Source: Hymenobacter rigui | Lineage (GTDB): Bacteria; Bacteroidota; Bacteroidia; Cytophagales; Hymenobacteraceae | Assembly: GCF_003944715.1 (NCBI RefSeq) | Contig: NZ_RWIT01000002.1 | Coordinates: 124,001-188,000, forward strand | DNA: 64,000 nt | Reading direction: 5' to 3' | Shown: positions 60,286 to 64,000 of the stretch, one piece after another | How positions within the stretch are numbered: position 1 is the first letter of the stretch | Layout of the letters: each line of letters begins with the position of its first letter | The notes under the pieces: generated by a model | The model's input: only the letters and a program-made list of their open reading frames with translations | What the model was told of the DNA's origin: nothing | Databases searched by the model: none | Program-made: the position numbers and the translations under genes

Positions 60286-60615
60286 ATGCTCCCTCGCCAA
60301 CAACACGTTCTGAACGCCCTGGCCATCTGTGCGGCCGCCTGCGACAATTGCGCCGCCCTGGGCCTGCCCGCCCTGGCCTCTACCCCCACCCAGCTCCGCA
60401 GCCTGCAGCTCAGCCGCGACTGCGCCGACTTGTGCCGGCTGGCGGCGGCCTTCGTGGCCCGCGAGGCCGAACACGCCGTGCACATTCTGCGCGAGTGCGC
60501 CGAGCTGTGCCGGGCCTGCGCCGATGCGTGTACCCAGTTTGCCACCGACCACCACCGGGTGTGCACCGAAGCCTGCCGCCGGGGCGAAGACGCCTGCCGC
60601 ACGGCCTTTGTGTAG
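60286..60615 (+). CDS. Four-helix-bundle copper-binding protein (Csp/DUF326-like)
   Basis: A 109-residue protein whose helices are lined with Cys: AICAAACDNCAALG, LSRDCADLCRLAAAFVAREA, ILRECAELCRACADACTQFA and VCTEACRRGEDACR. Proteins of this family store several copper(I) ions inside the helix bundle. It has no signal peptide, so it is probably cytoplasmic. Its place between operator site 1 and the efflux adaptor links the region to copper or metal stress. Confidence 0.85.
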   Translation: MLPRQQHVLNALAICAAACDNCAALGLPALASTPTQLRSLQLSRDCADLCRLAAAFVAREAEHAVHILRECAELCRACADACTQFATDHHRVCTEACRRGEDACRTAFV

Positions 60616-60620
60616 GCCGG

Positions 60621-60677
60621 TTTTAATGTTTTCTAATGTGAGCCTCACGCGGCTCTAATGCCGGCGGATGAGCTTTG
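60621..60677 (+). promoter_or_regulatory. Three-box direct-repeat operator plus -7-like element (site 2)
   Basis: Boxes TTTTAATG (60621), TTCTAATG (60631) and CTCTAATG (60653) start 10 and 22 bases apart, exactly as at site 1. CCGGCGG follows the third box, and a GAGCTTTG -7-like element ends at 60677, 17 bases after the box, again as at site 1. It sits 43 bases before the efflux adaptor start. Confidence 0.75.
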
Positions 60678-60720
60678 CCGGACACGCTCCTTCTCTGTGC
60701 CTTTTCTCCGACACCTGACT

Positions 60721-61869
60721 ATGCCTGCTCCTGTTCTGAAATCCTTACGCTGGCTCCTGCTGCCGCTGGCCTCGGCCGCCTTGGCGGGCTGCGGGGCCAA
60801 CTCCCAGGCCGAAACGCCCAAAGCCGAAGCTCCGCCCGCCCTGCCCACCACCCAGCTCACCGCCCGCGACACCATCCTGACCCACGATTACGTGGCCGAT
60901 ATTCAGGCGGTGCAGAACGTGGAAATCCGGGCCCGGCTGGAGGGGTTTTTGGAGCAGATTTACGTGGATGAGGGCCAGGCCGTGCGCAAGGGCCAGCCCC
61001 TGTTTCGCATCAACGATACGGAGTACAAAAGCCGGCTGAGCCGGGCCCAGGCCGAGCTGAGCAGCGCCCAGGCCGCCGCCCGCGTGGCCCGCCTGGAGCT
61101 GGAGCGCGTGCAGCTGCTCACCAGCAAGGACATCATCTCCAAAACCGAGCTGGAAGTGGCCCGGGCCAAGTACCACGCCGCCCAGGCCGATATTCAGCAG
61201 GCCCGCTCCACGGCCGCCAACGCCGCTTTGCACCTCTCCTATACCCTGGTGCGGGCCCCCTTCGATGGCGTTATGAACCGCATTCCGCTCAAGAAAGGCA
61301 GCGTGATTGAGGACGGCACCCTGCTCACTACCGTGTCAAACATCAACGAGGTGTTTGCCTACTTCAACGTGTCGGAGGCCGAGTACTTGGCCTATGCGAA
61401 GAAAGCCGGCCGCGACTCGGCCCGGGCCACCAACGTGGCCCACCTGCTGCTGGCCGACGGCTCCACGTACTCGGTGAAGGGCAAGGTGGAAACCGTGGAA
61501 AGCCAGTTTCAGGCGGGCACCGGCTCCATTGCCTTCCGGGCCCGCTTCGATAATCCCCAGGGCCTGCTGCGCCACGGGGCCAGCGGCAAGGTGCGCCTGA
61601 GCAGCACCGTGGAGGATGCCGTGCTGGTACCCCAGAAATCGGTGTTCGAGATTCAGGATAAGAACTACGTGTTCATGGTGGATAAGCAGGGCCGGGTGAA
61701 GCAGCACGCCTTCCAGCCCCAAACCCGCCTCTCCGACTTCTACGTGGTGAAAACCGGCCTCAAAAGCGGCGACAACATCGTGTACGAAGGCGTGCAGGAC
61801 CTGCGCGACGGCGCCACCATCCGTCCCCAGCCCGTGGCTATGAACGAGCTGATTGAAGAAGCACGGTAG
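60721..61869 (+). CDS. RND efflux periplasmic adaptor (MFP) lipoprotein
   Basis: A 382-residue adaptor that links an inner-membrane RND pump to an outer-membrane channel. The lipoprotein signal ends LASAALAGC. A lipoyl-like domain (about 50-80, VEIRARLEGFLEQIYVDEGQ), a coiled-coil hairpin (about 90-180), a beta-barrel and a membrane-proximal domain follow. The ATG at 60721 is the natural start. It lies directly behind operator site 2 and is followed by the pump gene. Confidence 0.93.
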   Translation: MPAPVLKSLRWLLLPLASAALAGCGANSQAETPKAEAPPALPTTQLTARDTILTHDYVADIQAVQNVEIRARLEGFLEQIYVDEGQAVRKGQPLFRINDTEYKSRLSRAQAELSSAQAAARVARLELERVQLLTSKDIISKTELEVARAKYHAAQADIQQARSTAANAALHLSYTLVRAPFDGVMNRIPLKKGSVIEDGTLLTTVSNINEVFAYFNVSEAEYLAYAKKAGRDSARATNVAHLLLADGSTYSVKGKVETVESQFQAGTGSIAFRARFDNPQGLLRHGASGKVRLSSTVEDAVLVPQKSVFEIQDKNYVFMVDKQGRVKQHAFQPQTRLSDFYVVKTGLKSGDNIVYEGVQDLRDGATIRPQPVAMNELIEEAR

Positions 61870-61906
61870 GGTTGGTAATAAGTCTAAAGCTAGAGGACTA
61901 AAAACT

Positions 61907-62080
61907 AGCTCCCCTCCTCAGATGAGGAGGGGTTGGGGGTGGTTGACCGGAGCGTTAGGGTTGGTATTGGTCCTGGATTTTATTCCTGGTTGAGGGGCTG
62001 GGAAGTATGATACTGGCGCTAAAACGATGATGCCCATCAACCACCCTTAACCCCTCCTCATCTGAGGAGGGGAACTAGCT
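61907..62080. repeat. Family C inverted repeat
   Basis: Arms at 61907-61946 and 62037-62080 (AGCTCCCCTCC type, each with a CCCCTCCTCA/TGAGGAGGGG internal hairpin) face each other around a 90-base spacer. It occupies the gap between the adaptor and pump genes. Confidence 0.88.
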
Positions 62081-62139
62081 CAAGCCTTGGTTCTTCCCCC
62101 CGCTCCCTACGGTTCACCTTCCCCGATACCCCACACCCT

Positions 62140-64000
62140 ATGCTCGCACTCTTCATTCGCCGGCCGGTTCTCTCGTTGGTGATTTCCCTGTTTATCACGT
62201 TTCTGGGCGGGCTGGCGCTTTTCTCGCTGCCCATCACCCAGTTCCCCGACATCGTGCCACCCTCCGTGACGGTGACGGCCCGCTACACCGGGGCCAACGC
62301 CGAGGTGTGCGCCAAGGCCGTAGCTACGCCGCTGGAGCGGGCCATCAACGGGGTGCCGGGCATGACCTACATGTCGTCGGTGAGCAGCAACAGCGGGCTG
62401 ACGGTGATAACCGTGTTTTTCCAGGTGGGCACCGACCCCGACCTGGCCGCCGTGAACGTGCAGAACCGGGTGCAAACCATCATTGATGAGCTGCCGGAAG
62501 AGGTAATCCGGGCCGGGGTGAGCACCGAGAAGGAGGTGAACAGCATGCTGCTCTACCTCAACGTGATGAGCGAAGATCCCAAGGTGAGCGAGAAGTTCAT
62601 CTACAACTTCGCCGATATCAATGTGTTGCAGGAGCTCAAGCGAATTGACGGGGTGGGCTTTGCCGAAATCATGGGCCAGCGCGAGTACTCCATGCGCGTG
62701 TGGCTGCAGCCCGACCGCATGGTGGCCTACAACGTGTCGGCCGAGGAAGTGGTGGAGGCCATCCGGGCCCAGAACGTGGAGGCCGCGCCCGGCAAATCGG
62801 GGGAAAGCTCGGGCCAGGATGCCCAGATGCTGCAGTACGTGCTGCGCTACACCGGCAAGCTCTTCGAGCCCAAGCAGTACGAGGACATTGTGCTGCGCGC
62901 CAACCCCGACGGCTCGGTGCTGCGCCTCCGGGACGTGGCCCAGGTGAAGTTCGACGTGCTCAGCTACGGCATGGTATCCAAGATTGACGGCCGGCCCTCG
63001 GCGGCCATCATGCTCAAGCAGCGCCCCGGCTCCAACGCTTCGGATGTCATTAAGCAGGTAAAGGAGCGCATGGCTGAACTGAAGCAGACGTCCTTCCCAC
63101 CCGGCATGACCTACAACGTGGCCTACGACGTGTCACGCTTCCTCGATGCTTCCATTCATGAAGTGCTGCGCACCCTGGTCGAGGCGTTTCTGCTGGTGTT
63201 CGTGGTGGTGTACCTGTTTTTGCAGGACTGGCGCTCCACGCTTATTCCGGCGCTGGCCGTGCCGGTGGCGCTGGTGGGCACGCTGTTTTTCATGCAGCTG
63301 CTGGGCTTCAGCATCAACCTGCTCACGCTGTTTGCGCTGGTGCTGGCTATTGGCATTGTGGTGGATAACGCCATTGTGGTGGTGGAGGCCGTGCACGCCA
63401 AAATGCACGAAAAGCACCTCTCGGCGATGGATGCCACGCTGGAAGCCATGTCGGAAATTGGCGGGGCCATTGTGGCAATTACCCTGGTGATGTCGGCGGT
63501 GTTCGTGCCGGTGTCGTTTATGGACGGGCCCGTGGGCGTGTTCTACCGGCAATTTTCGCTTACGCTGGCTATATCCATCGTCATTTCGGGGGTGAATGCG
63601 CTTACCCTGACGCCGGCGCTGTGCGCGCTGATGCTCAAACCAACCCACGCCATTGAGGGCGACACGCCCGATGCTGCAACCGGCCGGAAGCTGGGGCTGC
63701 TGGATCGGTTCTTTGCCGGTTTCAACCGCCGCTACGAGGCCCTGGCCACCCGCTACCAGTGGCTGGTGCGCACCGTGGCCAGTCGGCGCGTTGTTACCAT
63801 TGGCCTGCTGGTGGGGTTCTGCCTGGCAACCTGGGGGGTGAATGCGGTGCTGCCCAGCGGCTTTATCCCGACTGAGGATCAGGGCATGGTGTATGTGAAC
63901 GTGACTACGCCGCCCGGCGCCACCGTGGAGCGTACCGAGAAAGTGCTCGACGAAATCCAGCAAGTGGCCGCCAAGCTGGGCCCGGTAGAATCGGTGTCGA
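62140..64000 (+). CDS. RND efflux permease, HAE1 (AcrB-like) family, 3' truncated
   Basis: The first 620 codons are present and the gene runs off the window. It opens MLALFIRRPVLSLVISLFIT, with the porter-domain segment LPITQFPDIVPPSVTVTARY. The proton-relay helix reads LAIGIVVDNAIVVVEAVHAK, so the second Asp of the AcrB Asp-Asp pair is Asn here. The gene is driven by proton flux and expels drugs, metals or other compounds. It is in an operon with the adaptor, across a family C repeat. No stop is met before 64000, so the annotation is partial. Confidence 0.93.
   Translation, partial: MLALFIRRPVLSLVISLFITFLGGLALFSLPITQFPDIVPPSVTVTARYTGANAEVCAKAVATPLERAINGVPGMTYMSSVSSNSGLTVITVFFQVGTDPDLAAVNVQNRVQTIIDELPEEVIRAGVSTEKEVNSMLLYLNVMSEDPKVSEKFIYNFADINVLQELKRIDGVGFAEIMGQREYSMRVWLQPDRMVAYNVSAEEVVEAIRAQNVEAAPGKSGESSGQDAQMLQYVLRYTGKLFEPKQYEDIVLRANPDGSVLRLRDVAQVKFDVLSYGMVSKIDGRPSAAIMLKQRPGSNASDVIKQVKERMAELKQTSFPPGMTYNVAYDVSRFLDASIHEVLRTLVEAFLLVFVVVYLFLQDWRSTLIPALAVPVALVGTLFFMQLLGFSINLLTLFALVLAIGIVVDNAIVVVEAVHAKMHEKHLSAMDATLEAMSEIGGAIVAITLVMSAVFVPVSFMDGPVGVFYRQFSLTLAISIVISGVNALTLTPALCALMLKPTHAIEGDTPDAATGRKLGLLDRFFAGFNRRYEALATRYQWLVRTVASRRVVTIGLLVGFCLATWGVNAVLPSGFIPTEDQGMVYVNVTTPPGATVERTEKVLDEIQQVAAKLGPVESVS

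Overview
This is a GC-rich chromosomal window from a member of the Bacteroidota, most likely the Hymenobacter group (Cytophagales). The evidence is a gliding-motility-associated C-terminal domain, two proteins with type IX secretion (T9SS) sorting tails, a TamL-type lipoprotein of the BamA superfamily, TlpA/DUF4369-like lipoproteins, and TAnnTTTG -7 boxes just before several genes. The genus is an inference from gene content and style. I saw no rRNA, tRNA, CRISPR array, prophage or intact insertion sequence.

Layout. 1-6 kb: an outer-membrane protein tail, a CoA-binding protein, a large T9SS adhesin-like protein, and a sigma factor / membrane protein / beta-barrel operon. 6-18 kb: housekeeping genes (RNA methyltransferase, TamL, fused 2-oxoacid dehydrogenase E1, hemF, PAP2 phosphatase, riboflavin synthase, sugar transferase). 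18-24 kb: pcm, a secreted M43 metalloprotease, a thioesterase and an FG-GAP surface protein. 24-36 kb: three tandem TlpA-like proteins, gatB, a TonB remnant, a DUF885 protein, alaS, a MerR regulator and dprA. 36-46 kb: an aminotransferase, two small paralogs, thyA, a photolyase-like protein with reversed domain order beside a DUF2805 gene, a stand-alone Clp-N protein and an RND-superfamily exporter. 46.7-57.2 kb: a SWIM / DUF5691 / MoxR ATPase / DUF5682 / VWA cassette interrupted by five small cargo genes. 57.4-64 kb: a two-component system, a four-helix copper-binding protein, and an RND efflux adaptor and permease; the permease runs off the window.

Three themes stand out. First, the SWIM-to-VWA cassette is a multi-protein NTP-dependent system whose role I cannot assign, and it carries immunity-like cargo. 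Second, intergenic and even intragenic DNA is full of long, often perfect inverted repeats of a few families. They nest inside one another, supply stop codons, and in two genes have been read into the protein. Third, two promoters in the efflux region share an identical three-box direct-repeat operator with the same spacing, which predicts a small regulon for the adjacent response regulator.
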